Assembly: GCA_037176725.1 (NCBI GenBank)
Contig: JAZBRS010000076.1
Span: forward strand, 125,135,001 to 125,199,000
Direction of reading: 5' to 3'
Source of the DNA: Posidonia oceanica
Taxonomy: Eukaryota > Streptophyta > Magnoliopsida > Alismatales > Posidoniaceae
DNA: 64,000 bases
Shown: piece by piece, positions 19,710 through 30,812 of the stretch
Layout of the letters: each line of letters starts with the position of its first letter
Numbering within the stretch: the stretch's first letter is position 1
The notes under the pieces: model-generated
What the model saw: the letters and a program-made list of their open reading frames with translations, nothing else
Told to the model about the DNA's origin: nothing
Database searches by the model: none
Translations under genes and position numbers: made by a program

Positions 19710-21862
19710 CTAGATGTCAAAGAACCATGGGTTCCTGTCATCCTCTATGTTGTAGCAAACTTCAAACATGCCTACTCTTGGTTCCCCAACTTTTTGTCTA
19801 AGCTCCACGGCCCATGGCTCAGTTGAGTCAATGGTAGGTATCCCGTGTTGCTGAACCATTATTGTTTGCTCCTGGATAATGATGGGGAACTCGATTGAGG
19901 AAGCCAGCGAAGCGAGAGCATCCGCTAGTAGGTTGTGACTCCGGAGGGTGTGGACGTACACCACTTGCTGAAACCATGCTAATAGGAGGCATGCAATGCC
20001 TTTGTATTCTTCTAGCCTTGGGTTGAGGGTTCTATACTTGTTCAGAATTTGTCTTAGAACCAATTGGGAGTCTCCAATGAGTTTCAGCCGCTTTGCCCCT
20101 AGTTCCAGTGCTAGGCGTAGTCCGAGGATTAGGGCCTCGTATTCTGCAACATTATTGGTATTCGCGGCGAAGTTTAGCTGTACAGCTCGAGGAATGAGAA
20201 CTCCTTCTAGAGTGAGAAGTGCTACTCTGATGCCTGCCCCATGTCTGTTGAGTGCTCCATCAAAGTAGAGAGTCCATTGTTGAGTGGGAGACTCGATGGC
20301 CTGTATTTTTAGTATCTCCTCATCGGGGAAGTCTGTCCGGACTAGTTGATAATCTTCTATTGGGAATTCTGCCAGGTGATCTGCAATGGCCTGCCCTTTG
20401 ACTGCCTTCTGGGACACATATTGCAAGTCGAATTCAGTGAGGAGGAGTTGCCACCTTGCCAACCTTCCAGAGAGGGCTGGCTTCTCGAACATATATTTGA
20501 TTGGGTCCATGTTGGCAATGTAACAGACTTTATGGGCTAGGAAGTAGTATCTCAACTTTTGAGATGCCCATACTAAGGTGAAGCAGTACTTTTCTAAGGC
20601 TGTATACTTCTCCTCATAACCCAGGAAAGTTCTACACAGATAGTAGATAGCTTTTTCTTTCTTTCCATCCTCATCATGTTGAGCTAGCACTACCCCTATT
20701 GACGATGCAGTGGCTGCCACATAGAGTAGCAATGGCATCCCTGGCACAGGTGTTGACAAGACTAGGGGAGTCATGAGATATGCTTTGAGTTCATCAAAAG
20801 CTTTCTGGCATTTTTCATCCCAAGTGAATTCCCTTCCTCCTTTCAGCAACTCATAAAATGGCTTACATCGATCTACATGCTGTGAGATAAATCTCCTGAT
20901 GAATTGTAAGCGGCCAATAAGTCCCTTGAGTTCCTTGATGTTTCTGGACGGAGGCATTTGTGCTATTGCTCTGGCCTTCAGTGGGTCCACCTCGATCCCT
21001 CTTTTGCTAATGATGAAGCCCAGTAGCTTCCCGGCAGTTACCCCAAACACACATTTCTTTGGGTTCATTTTCAGTTGATATTGTCTTACTCTGCTCAGCA
21101 CCCTTCTTAGCGCCTCAAAGTGTGCCTCCCTTATTCTTGATTTGACCAAGATATCGTCAACATACACTTCCATGCAATCGTGCATCATGTTGTGGAAGAT
21201 GGCCATCATCGCTCTCTGATATGTTGCGCCGGCATTCTTGAGACCGAATGGCATGACTACGTAGCAGTACGTCCCCCATGGTGTGATGAATGACGTCTTT
21301 TCTTGGTCCTCTTGTGCTAGCTTGATGTGGTTGTAACTGGAGAAACCATCCATGAAAGATAGCATCTCAAATCCTACTGTATTGTCACTAGCAAGTCAAT
21401 ATGCGGTAAAGGGAAGTCATCTTTGGGATAGGCGGCGTTGAGGTTGCGATAGTCAATGCAAACCCGAACTTTCCCGTCCTTTTTGGCCACTGGCACTATG
21501 TTTGAGACCCAGCTGGGATACACAACTACTCTGATGAATTTTGCTTTGTGGAGCTTGTCAATTTCTTCTTTGACTTTGAGGGCAAGTTTCGGCCTTAGTC
21601 GCCTCAGCTTCTGCTTGACGGGCTTGGTTCCAGAGTTTAGTGGAAGCAGGTGTTCCACTAGAGCTGATTGCAGTCCAGGCATATCCTCGTATTTGAAGGC
21701 CAGTACATCCCCAAATTCCTTAAAGATTTGGACCATTTCCTCCCGCTCTTCTGGGCTCAGGCTTGCACTTATGAGTATTGGTTTTGGCTCTTCGGTGGTT
21801 CCCAGGTTGACCTCTATGGTCTCCTCTTCAGCCACCTTGGTTTGCTCATCATATTTATTCAT
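19710..21862 (-). pseudogene. RT, RNase H and second RNase H of Y
   Basis: 21374-21862 holds the RT start (VCIDYRNLNAAYPKDDFPLP). One frameshift near 21370 separates it from 19710-21365, a 551-codon open frame. That frame has FMDGFSSYN, the palm motif YVDD, the thumb, the RNase H domain (LLYVAATASSIG, ending ADHLAEFP) and the extra archaeal-type RNase H of Tat elements (LYFDGALNRHGAG, NVAEYEALILGL, DSQLVL). This two-RNase-H order (RT, RH, aRH, INT) marks the Tat lineage. The long open frame is the best kept part of Y pol. Confidence 0.92.
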
Positions 21863-22237
21863 GAGGTGCTTAAGGATGTCTAAGTTTGCCTCTTAATCTT
21901 CTTCCTCATCACTATAGCTAACCAGCTCATATGCTTCTATTCCTGCACACCTCCCAAACTGATCAAACTCTTCTACTAGGAAGACCATGTTAGCAGTAGC
22001 CAGCTACTGAGGCAATGCCTCCGTGTATTGACACACGCGCACAGTTTTGGAAGTGATGGTCGAAGTTGACCGCGAGCTGCTAGAACTAACATAGTGATCC
22101 TCTCCCTTATTGAAAGCAGAAAGCAAACTACTTTTATTCCTAGGAAATGAAAACAATGCAGAATTAAACAAAGTTTTATTTACAGTATCTAGGGGGTGCC
22201 CCTAGAGTTACTTCCATCAATAGAGGTAGGAGCCTCT

Positions 22238-22912
22238 CTAGGCAGGCTCGTCAGTATTGACGTTCCCATCATCTTCGAGAAGCTCATAGTCGGCCCTTGC
22301 ATCGGGGTCAACTTTAGGTCTCTGAGGTTGCAGCCCTTCAGAGAGATCAGCCGTGAGGTGGCGAACCTTGTCTACAAGTCGTTGTGACTTGCGTAGAATT
22401 TGCCCCGGCCTTTGCTCCAAGGAGGAAAAGATGTCTGGAGTTGGAGGAAGCGGAGGCTTGGAAGTGGCAATGCCTGAAGAAGAGGGAGAAGTAGGAAGAG
22501 GCGGCTGATCCAGAGGTTCGAGGGCCACGGTGCCGGAAGAAGAGGGTGAAGAAGAAAGAGGTGGCCGATCCGGAGGTTTGGGGGTCGATGCGCCTAACAG
22601 TGGTGGCGGCGATGTTGCAGTCTGACCTTCGTGAGGTTTTGCTGGCAACTCTTTAGCAGTCTGACCTTTGTGAGGTTTTGCTGCGACAGTCTGGGCTTCA
22701 TGTGGCTTTGCTGTCAACTCCCTTACAGTCTGGCCTTCGTGAGGTTTTGCTTGCAATTCAAGTGTTTGGAATAAGCTAGAAATGTTTACGTCGGCTATGT
22801 CCTCTACACTTTGGAGAGTGTGTTTGGTTGATTGCGCCAAAATAATATTTGCCAGGGGGATGAATTCGGATCGAATATCCCTACGCTGGTAAAATGTCCT
22901 TGTAGATTCCAC
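22238..22912 (-). pseudogene. Spacer region of Y pol with AKPHEGQT repeats
   Basis: A 225-codon open frame between the G-patch and RT, in frame with the RT start over a short stop-containing gap. It has five copies of an AKPHEGQT-like repeat, then Ser/Pro-rich repeats (PPLSSSPSSSGT). No known fold is recognised. It is likely a flexible linker of the polyprotein. Confidence 0.6.
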
Positions 22913-22935
22913 TGTAATGGTCGTCCATTGGGGAA

Positions 22936-23822
22936 CTAGTCGAAATCGAGTCCTCCCCTTCCTTCTCTGTCACAAGCCTTCACTGGCTCCTTCATTCCCT
23001 TTCCTTCTGGGCCTAAGTCCTGGCCTTTCTTGTAGCCAATTCTCCTCATGATTTCCCATCCCACATTCATGGATGGTCCTTTGCTTTTGGAGGATTCCTT
23101 CTTCTTGTGGAATAGCCTGGGCCTGGCCCACTTGTCCCTCAGCTTGACTATAGACACTACATTCTTGCCTTTGTCGGCCCGGGTTAGCTTTTCTCGCACA
23201 CTGAACTGGTGCGGTCGGTAGATCACATTTGCCTCTGCTTCTTGGCCTGGTATGTCTCCTGCTATCTTGATGATTTTCCCACTGTGTGGGAATTTCAGAC
23301 ATTGATGAGCTCTACAAAGGCTGTTGTAGCTATGATATGGAGTTCCTCCACTGGCATGTCTGGGGCAACTTGGGCCTTCTCTAGCACTTCTAGCAGAGCT
23401 TTCCGGTGTTGAGGTGAGGTGTTTATGAGGTCATAGATCGAGATCCTGGCTTGCGTCTTCTTTAATTGCTCTAGGATGTCATATTCTGCCGACCCAGGTC
23501 CTACTTCAGGTCTGACCGGCTCTGCTTGCTCTGTTGGTGGCATGATTCGATTTGACAGCCTCCCTCCTCTGGTGATGGGCGCAGTAGCCTCATTTCCTTT
23601 AGATGCTCCCTTCTTGAGCGGCCAGGCGAAGATGGACTCCTTCCGTATAGATCTGCCAAGCTCTAGTAGCTTTGTGGTCCTAGCTCGCTGCTCTGTTGGC
23701 ACTCGGAAGATTGGGGATGATGGAGTAATGGTGCTCCGGAGTATTGAAGTGCTGAGGACCAGCAACTGATATGATGGTTGTCTTGCAGCTCTGAAGATTG
23801 GGGAGATAGGTGATGACAGCAA
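22936..23822 (-). pseudogene. Y pol linker with G-patch motif
   Basis: 23295-23822 holds a conserved Tat linker (ARISIYDLINTSPQHRKALL). A frameshift leads to 22936-23226, with GWEIMRRIGYKKGQDLG, a G-patch-like glycine-rich RNA-binding motif. G-patches after the protease are known in betaretroviruses and some plant Ty3/gypsy elements. X has a similar motif around 42830-42870. Confidence 0.6.
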
Positions 23823-23849
23823 CTTGGGCTCCCATAGTGGTGATTTTCT

Positions 23850-24431
23850 CTATGCCAGACGTTGTGACTCCTCCTCCTCCCGAAGGGTTGCAACTTGTGG
23901 CTCTGGCATCTTGAATGTGCATAGAATCCCGAGTCGGTTGGCTGGAATGCTGACAACCACTCCTTTGTATTTGAATTTTAGCAATTGATGAACTGAAGAT
24001 GCTACAGCCCCGACCTCTGCTAGCCAAGACCTCCCTAAGATGAGTGGCTCCAGGACTTCCTCTTTCATGATGATCACCGAAGTGATACTGGTCAAAGGAC
24101 CGACTGTAATTTCCATGGGTATTGTCCCTAGTGCCAGCTTCTCTTTCTGATCAAACCCAGTTTACATAAAGGGAGTCCAATCTAGCTAGCCCTCATTTAG
24201 CCCCAAGCTCCGGAGTGTGGAGAGAGAACTGAGGCTTCGACTTGCTCCAGTATCAACCAATACTCCGTGCAGCACATTATCAATAATTTCCACTGTGATG
24301 ACCAGTGGCAGCTCTTGCTTATGTGGGGGTGGAAGCTCAGAATCCTTGAAGACTATATTTTTTCGTTCAAATTGCTGATTGGCTTTTTGAACTTGGCTTT
24401 CTTCCTCTATGTCTTCTTGTGGTTCCTCCAC
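23850..24431 (-). pseudogene. Aspartic protease of Y
   Basis: The active-site loop GVLVDTGASRS is in 24186-24431 and the later flap/helix part LILGRSWLAEVGA is in 23850-24116. Both are in one frame, interrupted by two stops between 24117 and 24185. It would cleave the Gag-Pol precursor. Y has the common DTG form, unlike the DNGS form of X. Confidence 0.8.
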
Positions 24432-24466
24432 TACTGCGGTGAGGTTGAACTGGCTAAGGAGCTCCT

Positions 24467-26614
24467 TTACTGTAATCCCTCATCCGCCTCACTGTCCCAG
24501 TCATCATCTGAGATTGTCTCCCACTGTTCAGCTTGATTATCCCAGTCCTCTTCTAGTTCAACATGGCTGTCCCAGTCCTCTGATGGATTAGGGAGCTGCT
24601 CGTCCTGGAATGCCATGACTTGATGCTTGGGGAGAGGGTCGCTGTAGACCTGTTGGGATGTCCCTGTCTGCTTTCTTTGTTTGGCTCTTTTGACCAGGAC
24701 ATCCCATTCAAACACATCTGCCTCCACCATGTCATAGACTATGTCTCTGAAGGTCCAGCAGTCATTGTTGTTGTGACCATGCATTCTATGGAACGGGCAG
24801 TATTTGTGCTGGTCACAATTTGGCAATTCAGGCCTGACTGGCGAGAATTCGAGCGCTTTTGCTTCTTCCAGTTCTATGAACATGTCTGCCAGCATGAATG
24901 GTAGAGGAGGGTAATGGTCTCTTTTTCCCTTTTTGCGTGGCATTGGAGGGGGAACATTATGATAACTGCTCCCATTCCCAATGTTGTTGGGGGGATTTCG
25001 GTTATTGGCCTGGCTATTTTGATTACCCCTGGTCCATTGCGGCTGGGGAGCATTCCACATTGGGCGGATCTGTTGCTGAGGAGGAGGATTATTCCATGCC
25101 TGCTGCTGCTGAGGAGGGTGGCTCCATGTTTGTTGTTGCTGAGGAGGAGGGTGGCTCCATGTTGGCTGCTGCTGAGGAGGAGGGTGGCTCCAGGCTTGCT
25201 GCTGAGGAGGAGGGTGGCTCCATGATGGCTGCTGTGAAGCCAGTATAGCCCTTTGATCGAATGGCCTAGGGGTGGGGCTCATCTTGTTGATGACTCCGGT
25301 CACTCCCTCTACCACCTGTGCTTTTCGGCTTTTCTTTGGCTCCTCCATGAATTCATGCAAGTTTTCTTTAACGGAGGCCGCCACTTCATACAAAGCCCTA
25401 ACATTGGGGCAATAGGCATTCACTAGCCCCTTCTTCATTGGTCCAGTTGTGTTTGCAATGAGGGTTTGGACCACCTGTCTCTCTGGAATGGTCAGTCCTG
25501 ATCTGGCTACCATTTTCCGCCATCTATTAGCGAATGTAACCCAGCTTTCGCCTTGCTTCATGACCTCCTTGCTTAGGTCGTGGAAGGTTGGCTTTGGATC
25601 TATCTTGTGCTGGTACTTTGTAAGGAAGCTCTCTCTGATTTTATCAAAGCTGCTGAGGTCTTCCTTGGAGAGAGTGAGAAACCAATCGATTGGCTCTCCT
25701 TCGAGTGAGTAGAAGAACAGGTGTACCACAAGCCCCAAATCATGGAAATAGGGGGCCGACTCCATTTGGAACCGCACCAAGTGGCTGAGTGGGTTGGTGG
25801 TTCCATTGAACTTGGGAGTCTTTGGATACTTAAAACTTGGAGGTAATCTAAATGGGGGGAACCGGCTCATGTCAAAGTTTGCCGGAGCCTGGGTATGTAC
25901 CCCTAATGCGCTGAGCATTTTCCTCATCTCATCCAAATTTGTTATCCCGACTGATGGGGTCGGGACATGTGAATTGAAGGACGGATGGTTCTACTGCTGA
26001 TGGAGGTAGCTGTTGCAGAAATGTTGAGGTGCGACTTGCTCGTATCACGGGGGAGATGCCTGGTGGTAATGATGATCCGACCGAGGCTGATTGCCTGCCG
26101 AGGGTGGTTGGGGATGTCTCAGATAGACTCTTTCCCTGTATTCACTATGTGGCATGTGGTTGTGTTCCTGAGTCAAGGGGTTGGCCCTTGAGTTATATGC
26201 TCCGTTGAGCGCTGTGCCCTGTACTGGGTGGTTTGTGTCCAGCGGTGGGTTGCCATCTAGTCCCTGGTATAGATCTTCAGGGAGATGGTCCACAACTGGC
26301 CTTCGTTGTCCTTCACCGAGGTGGGGTGGCTGCTGGAGATTGTTTAGACATGGCCTCGTTTGGGTTGATGTCTCTTCGTTTAAGAACTGGTACATGGCTC
26401 TGTACTGGATTGAATCCGGATCTAAGACTTCTCCAGTGATTGGGTGGTAGATTGTAGGCTCCTCTCCCGAGGTACTTGCTGAGTCTGACCTCTCTCTTTC
26501 TGGCTGATCAGCTTCATGTATTTGATTCATCATTGCTGCAGCTTGTGAGATAATGAGAATTGGCTTCAGGGCGTAATACGCCTCAGTATAAAGCGTATAA
26601 CGTTGGACGCACAA
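24467..26614 (-). pseudogene. Gag of Y
   Basis: One frame with two stops (26045 and about 25991) covers the gag. The capsid-like core is around 25450-25750 (LFFYSLEGEPIDWFLTL). A Pro/Gln-rich repeat region (QAWSHPPPQQ units, about 25080-25240) follows. Near the end is the non-standard zinc knuckle CPFHRMHGHNNNDC (C-x2-H-x4-H-x4-C) typical of Tat elements. The first Met of the frame falls in a hairpin unit, so a Met at about 26533 is a likelier start. A 1-nt shift near 24450 separates gag from protease. Confidence 0.88.
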
Positions 26615-26629
26615 TAACAGGCGTTCAAC
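26573..26629. repeat. Twin hairpin unit at the start of Y gag
   Basis: GTAATACGC/GCGTATAAC joined to GTTGGACGC/GCGTTCAAC. It lies just upstream of the likely gag start, in the leader of Y. Confidence 0.8.
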
Positions 26630-26973
26630 GTCCCTAGTTGTATTTCTCCACCTCTTTTCCTGTCTTCTTTTCTTTCTTTTCAGCCTTTCACTCTTTTTTT
26701 TTTGCTTTTTTCTTTTTTTTTTGATGATTTTTTTTTTTCCTCTTTTTTTTTCTGTTCTTTTTCTGCTTTTTCTTCTTTTTCTCTTTTTTTGAAGGATTAC
26801 GAGTGCGAAGAAAGGGAAATTACAAGAACTTTAATACAGATTCCTAAAAAAGAAGTAAAAATAAACAGAGTTTCTCCTAATCTGATACTGTCACTGTTTG
26901 GATTTTTCAAAGTCTTCCCTGCCAAACAAATCACACAAAGGAGCTAAAGATATAACAACCACACAGAGAATGC

Positions 26974-27029
26974 GTTAGACACTTAATCTGCTGCGTACAA
27001 CATTATACGCAGGGATTGCGGCGGCTAAC
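26974..27029. repeat. Twin hairpin unit in Y leader
   Basis: GTTAGACAC/GCGTACAAC joined to ATTATACGC/GCGGCTAAC. Confidence 0.7.
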
Positions 27030-27745
27030 GCTCTGTTTCAGAGAACTACACAGAAACACTTTCAAACAGCGATTTAAGATTTTAATTTTGGTTTTCACTT
27101 TGAGATTAGTGTTTTAAACCTGCTGTACCTCTCTGGGTTCCTTAAGGCTTAGGTATGGCCTTTTTTTTTGGATTTTCTAAGACTCCTCACAAGATGGGTG
27201 AATATGATTGGTACTACCCCCTACCTCAACTCCTGAGGATGCTTAGGGGAGCCTGAATACACTTAGGTCCCTACCCCGTAGAGGTAGAGCCCAGCGTACT
27301 CGGGATTAATTGGGTCACTCACGTATGTATACACAAAAGAAATAAACAAACCACCGAAAGGGGGAGGGAGGAATACAAGTCACGGCTTGAGGTTCTAATT
27401 ATCTTCCACCAAAAGGCCAAGGAAGAAGGAGGGCCCTTAGCAAAAGACAATGACAATACAAGTACCTTTTCTAAGCCCCTTGCAACAGAGGTGCTTGGGA
27501 CCTAGATGGTTACTTATATAACCTAAGGAATGACACAAGTAGTTTAGTTCCCAATGAGGGCCATGCAAGTCATACAAAAAGATGTGATTTTTTTTTTTTT
27601 GTTAATTTTTTGTAAAGCACCCAAAGGAACTGAAGTTCCGGTCCCTACGGTAGAGCCGATCACCTCACACCTCAGTTCTTTGGGCCAGTTATAACAAGGA
27701 AAACTAAAAGAAATTTTAAAATAGAAGGGTTCCTGTTCAGTGGTC

Positions 27746-27801
27746 GTTAGACGTGGATATTGCAGCGTCCAATGTTAGATGTGCCATATCACGCGTATAA
27801 T
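27746..27801. repeat. Twin hairpin unit in Y leader, distal
   Basis: GTTAGACGT/GCGTCCAAT joined to GTTAGATGT/GCGTATAAT. It has the same 56-bp length as other twins. Confidence 0.7.
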
Positions 27802-28076
27802 GTACTGACAGTATTTTTTTCAGAAAAACAGCAATCTTTATAGATCACCCCCACGCCTGAGAATCCAGAGAGAAGGGGGAGGTGATTTCAATTATTGACA
27901 TGAAGAAAACAAATGAAAAGAAAGTCACGACGCCTCAAAACACTACGAGGAATTTCGTCGCTTTTCTAAATCATACGAGAAAATAAGAAACTAAGATTAA
28001 ACTAAGAATGTTCATTAACGAAGGAGGAAGAAGAGAGAAAGGGTCACTTACCTTGCACGGGGGCACTTTTAGCCGT

Positions 28077-28095
28077 CCCACTGTGATCGCCAGAC
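28077..28095 (-). promoter_or_regulatory. Primer-binding-like site of Y
   Basis: Directly after the 5' LTR end, the minus strand reads GTCTGGCGATCACAGTGGG. It shares TGGCGA with the site of X and with other Tat elements. The primer tRNA is not assigned from sequence alone. Confidence 0.65.
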
Positions 28096-28884
28096 TGTGG
28101 ATATGGGGTTTTTTGGTGGAGCGAGGAGATGAAGATGAGGATGGGAGGTTTGGGGAAGAAGAAGGCTTCTTTTGGCTCCTTCTTTTGTTCGCTTTATCTT
28201 CTCTTTCTCGAGGTCCCCCTTCATTGTATCCAACTCCGTCACTCCACGTGTGATGGGATCGGTGTGATAGCCACTTTCGGTTCGCTTTCGCCGGCCCTCG
28301 AGATGCCTTTGGGGAGATGTAGTGTGGTTGTGGGTTCAGCTACCTTGGGACAACGCCAGCATTGCCCAAGGGTGCCCTTGCTCGGTAAGCTCTTTCTTCC
28401 TTCTTCCTCCTTGTATGACAAACGTTAGCAAAGCAAAACAAACAAGACAATACAAAAATGGATCAATATGTGTAGCAATCTATTCAGAGTTAGTAGAAAA
28501 GAAAGTAAAGAAAACGTAGTGAGATACGTACCCGAGGGGTTTGATCCCCCCGGCTGCAAATGAAAGAGATGTATGAACTTGAAATAAAAATGCTTAATTA
28601 TATTACGGAATTAAACATGCAATATCAGAAATAAAAAAGAAATGAATGAAATAGAGTCTCCTTTGTCTATGCACAAGGTGCAAACCGTGTCGGCATGAAG
28701 CCAACAACGACAAAAGGATCCTCAAGCTTTTTCTAAGACTCTTCTTCTTTCAAAACTCAATTTTCTTTTCAATTCTTGAGGACCTCACTTCTCTAGGATT
28801 TTCAATTTCAAGAGCATGTGAGTTCCAAAAGTCTCTTAGCTCTTTTTCTCTCTCAAAATTCCGGCCTCGAACACTGTAGGGGTA

Positions 28885-28908
28885 CCCTTGCTTTTATAGA
28901 AGCAAGGG
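28885..28908 (-). promoter_or_regulatory. TATA box in a hairpin, 5' LTR of Y
   Basis: Minus-strand TATAAAAG (28898 to 28891) within the perfect repeat CCCTTGCTT/AAGCAAGGG. As the 5' LTR copy, this is the one that would drive Y transcription. Confidence 0.65.
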
Positions 28909-28962
28909 AGGAACAAAAAAGGACATAAATGCCAAGTCAGCAGAGTTTCCTGTTTCAGAAGT

Positions 28963-29018
28963 GTTATACGCTGGAAACCCAGCGTATAACGTTATAAGCG
29001 AGAGAACTCGCGTATAAC
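28963..29018. repeat. Twin hairpin unit, Y 5' LTR
   Basis: Perfect arms GTTATACGC/GCGTATAAC, then GTTATAAGCG/CGCGTATAAC. It sits in U3, about 55 bp upstream of the TATA hairpin on the minus strand. Confidence 0.9.
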
Positions 29019-29190
29019 GACCTCCGAGGCATAACTGCCAGGATCAGAGAAGACTCCCCAATTAAGGAGTCTTTAAGTGTGATTAAACTCGACTTTGATG
29101 GCTTTGACCGGTCAACAGGTTCCAAAGATGGAAAAAACACAATTTCTGGATTAGGCCAAATAAGGAAGGCTTTGGCTGACTCGGTTGCCA

Positions 29191-29275
29191 CGTTGGACGT
29201 TGGAAAGCCAGTGGCCAATGTTAGCCGCTGGAAAACCAGCGGCCAACGTTATACGTTGAGAATTCAGTAGACAAC
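29191..29275. repeat. Triple hairpin unit, Y 5' LTR
   Basis: Three consecutive units (GTTGGACG..., GTTAGCCGC/GCGGCCAAC, GTTATACGT/...GACAAC). The other LTR has two here; the difference is exactly 28 bp. Confidence 0.85.
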
Positions 29276-29484
29276 ACCCTTAATCAGTTTGACTTCCAAA
29301 TTTGGTCAGGACATGAAGCACACTCAGGTTGCCAACATTTGGGGCTTACAAAGGTATAGCATGTTGGACTTGAGAGGAACAATTAGCTCATGTGAGATTC
29401 AGAAGTGGGTGGAGGGCCTCTAAAAGCGACCTAATGCAAGAGACTATCCTAACATGAAGGGAGTGCTAAAACGGAGTATCTATA

Positions 29485-29489
29485 GCATC
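29485..29489. repeat. Target-site duplication of Y, right copy
   Basis: GCATC, directly after the Y LTR and before CAACAACTGC of the X LTR. Confidence 0.85.
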
Positions 29490-29675
29490 CAACAACTGCT
29501 GGAGGCAGACAGCATGCAAATGTTTAAAAAGGATGCATTCTAGCTATATGGATGCAGTACAGATGCAGAAATATAGCTAAATGGGTGCAAGACATGCAGG
29601 ACTAACCTAATAGAGGATCGGAAGAGGAATCAGAGCAAAGGACATGATAAGATCAAGGATCAAAGCAGGCAAGGT

Positions 29676-29733
29676 GTTGGACGCCCATGGGCATGGCGTC
29701 CAACGTTAGACGCCAGAGAGACAGGCGTCCAAC
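29676..29733. repeat. Twin hairpin unit, X 3' LTR
   Basis: GTTGGACGCC/GGCGTCCAAC then GTTAGACGCC/GGCGTCCAAC. Pairs with 48769-48826. Confidence 0.9.
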
Positions 29734-29904
29734 ACAGGAAAGAAGGAAACAAGGCAAAAAGCATACAGATAACAAATAAAAAATTGGGAACATGCATTGG
29801 GGCCACTGGTGATAAACACAGGCTAAGCATGCAAGCAAAGGAGGCATAAGAAACCAAGAAAAACATTACCTACAGCATGTGCCAGGCCAGAGGAACAACC
29901 AGAA

Positions 29905-29963
29905 CATTGGACGCGAGCTGAGCCGGTGTCCAATGTTGGACGCCTACACCAGCAGCGTACAAC
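29905..29963. repeat. Twin hairpin unit, X 3' LTR
   Basis: CATTGGACGC/...GTGTCCAAT then GTTGGACGC/GCGTACAAC. Pairs with 48998-49056. Confidence 0.85.
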
Positions 29964-30136
29964 ACCCTAGGAGGCACAAACACACAAGAACTAGCATGGA
30001 AAATAGCAAATGAACTAAAGAAGCCATCGAAAAGTTGCAAAGGAAGCTAAGCATGCATGTAAACGTAGGAAACATGTAAACAAGGAAGATCAGAGCATCA
30101 TGCAAGTTTTAAACAACAAAACAGAGGGGTTGGGGC

Positions 30137-30194
30137 ATTAGACGCTGGAGTCAGCAGCGTCCAACGTTGGACGCTGAAGCCTCTGGCGTCCAAC
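30137..30194. repeat. Twin hairpin unit, X 3' LTR
   Basis: ATTAGACGC/GCGTCCAAC then GTTGGACGC/GCGTCCAAC. The junction is the 18-bp palindrome GCGTCCAACGTTGGACGC. Pairs with 49230-49287. Confidence 0.9.
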
Positions 30195-30516
30195 GCCTGC
30201 AGCATGCAAACTTACCTGTCCTAAGGGGGAGCTCAGCTCTAAACCCCGCCTATATGCATGCAAACATACTAAAGACATGCCAGAGCAAAATAATCATGCA
30301 TAGCAAGCACATAACGCAAGAGAAGCAAGAAAAGAGGAATATGCATGGAAATAAAAGGATTAAACTAAAAGAAATAACATGCAACTTAAGAGGAGGCTAA
30401 CAATCTTAAGCATGGTTGCCATAGAGGCCAGGCATCACTAAGCGTACATGGATCATGAATAGGCATAAAAAATAAGCATGGTGCAAGCATGGCAGCAAGT
30501 TACAGCTAACAGGCAT

Positions 30517-30574
30517 GTTGGGCGTAGGATGAACCAGCGTCCAACGTTGGACATAGCTCACCCAGGCGTCCAAC
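30517..30574. repeat. Twin hairpin unit, X 3' LTR
   Basis: GTTGGGCGT/GCGTCCAAC then GTTGGACAT/GCGTCCAAC. Pairs with 49610-49667. Confidence 0.85.
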
Positions 30575-30755
30575 GCAGGCAGATAGCAGATGGACTTATA
30601 GCATGCAAGAAAGATTCAAAACATGATCAAAACGAAAAGCAAACATAGAATGGTATCTAAAAACGAGTAAAGGAGGCATGCAGCATGGATTTACAAAATA
30701 ACAAGCAATCGCAAGGCATGGAAAGTATTAGAACAAGAGCAAAGCAAAACAGGGT

Positions 30756-30812
30756 GTTGGACGCTGGCCTATGCCGCGTCCAACGTTGGACGCACCAGCT
30801 TGGGCGTCCAAC
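30756..30812. repeat. Twin hairpin unit, X 3' LTR (single in the other LTR)
   Basis: GTTGGACGC/GCGTCCAAC twice, all arms perfect. The other LTR has one hairpin here (49849-49877). Confidence 0.9.

Larger units (their letters stand above)
26630..28071. other. Leader of Y, non-coding
   Basis: About 1.4 kb between priming site and gag. It holds a T-rich run (26640-26795, polypurine on the sense strand), two hairpin units and no supported gene. The 81-residue plus-strand frame at 26702 comes from the T run. Confidence 0.75.
4879..29484 (-). mobile_element. Giant Tat/Ogre-type element Y with antisense genes
   Basis: This minus-strand element of 24,606 bp is inserted in the 3' LTR of X. 5' LTR 28096-29484 and 3' LTR 4879-6239 flank an internal region of 21.9 kb. 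Minus-strand order: priming site, leader (26630-28071), gag, protease, linker with G-patch, spacer, RT, RNase H, second RNase H, integrase. On the plus strand between integrase and 3' LTR are genes C, B and A. Three minisatellite arrays precede the polypurine tract. The LTRs differ by about 3 to 5.5 percent by eye. Gag-pol is broken by several frameshifts and stops. Confidence 0.93.
28096..29484 (-). repeat. 5' LTR of Y
   Basis: This 1389-bp LTR pairs with 4879-6239. Its outer end reads TATA where the other copy has TACA, one decayed terminal base. The TATA hairpin is at 28885-28908; hairpin units are at 28963-29018 and 29191-29275. Confidence 0.95.

Noticed and set aside
29676..30812. Hairpin modules as MITEs or as integron-type attachment sites
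   Set aside because: Units are only 28-29 bp, tandem, without target duplications or a linked recombinase; no bacterial context.
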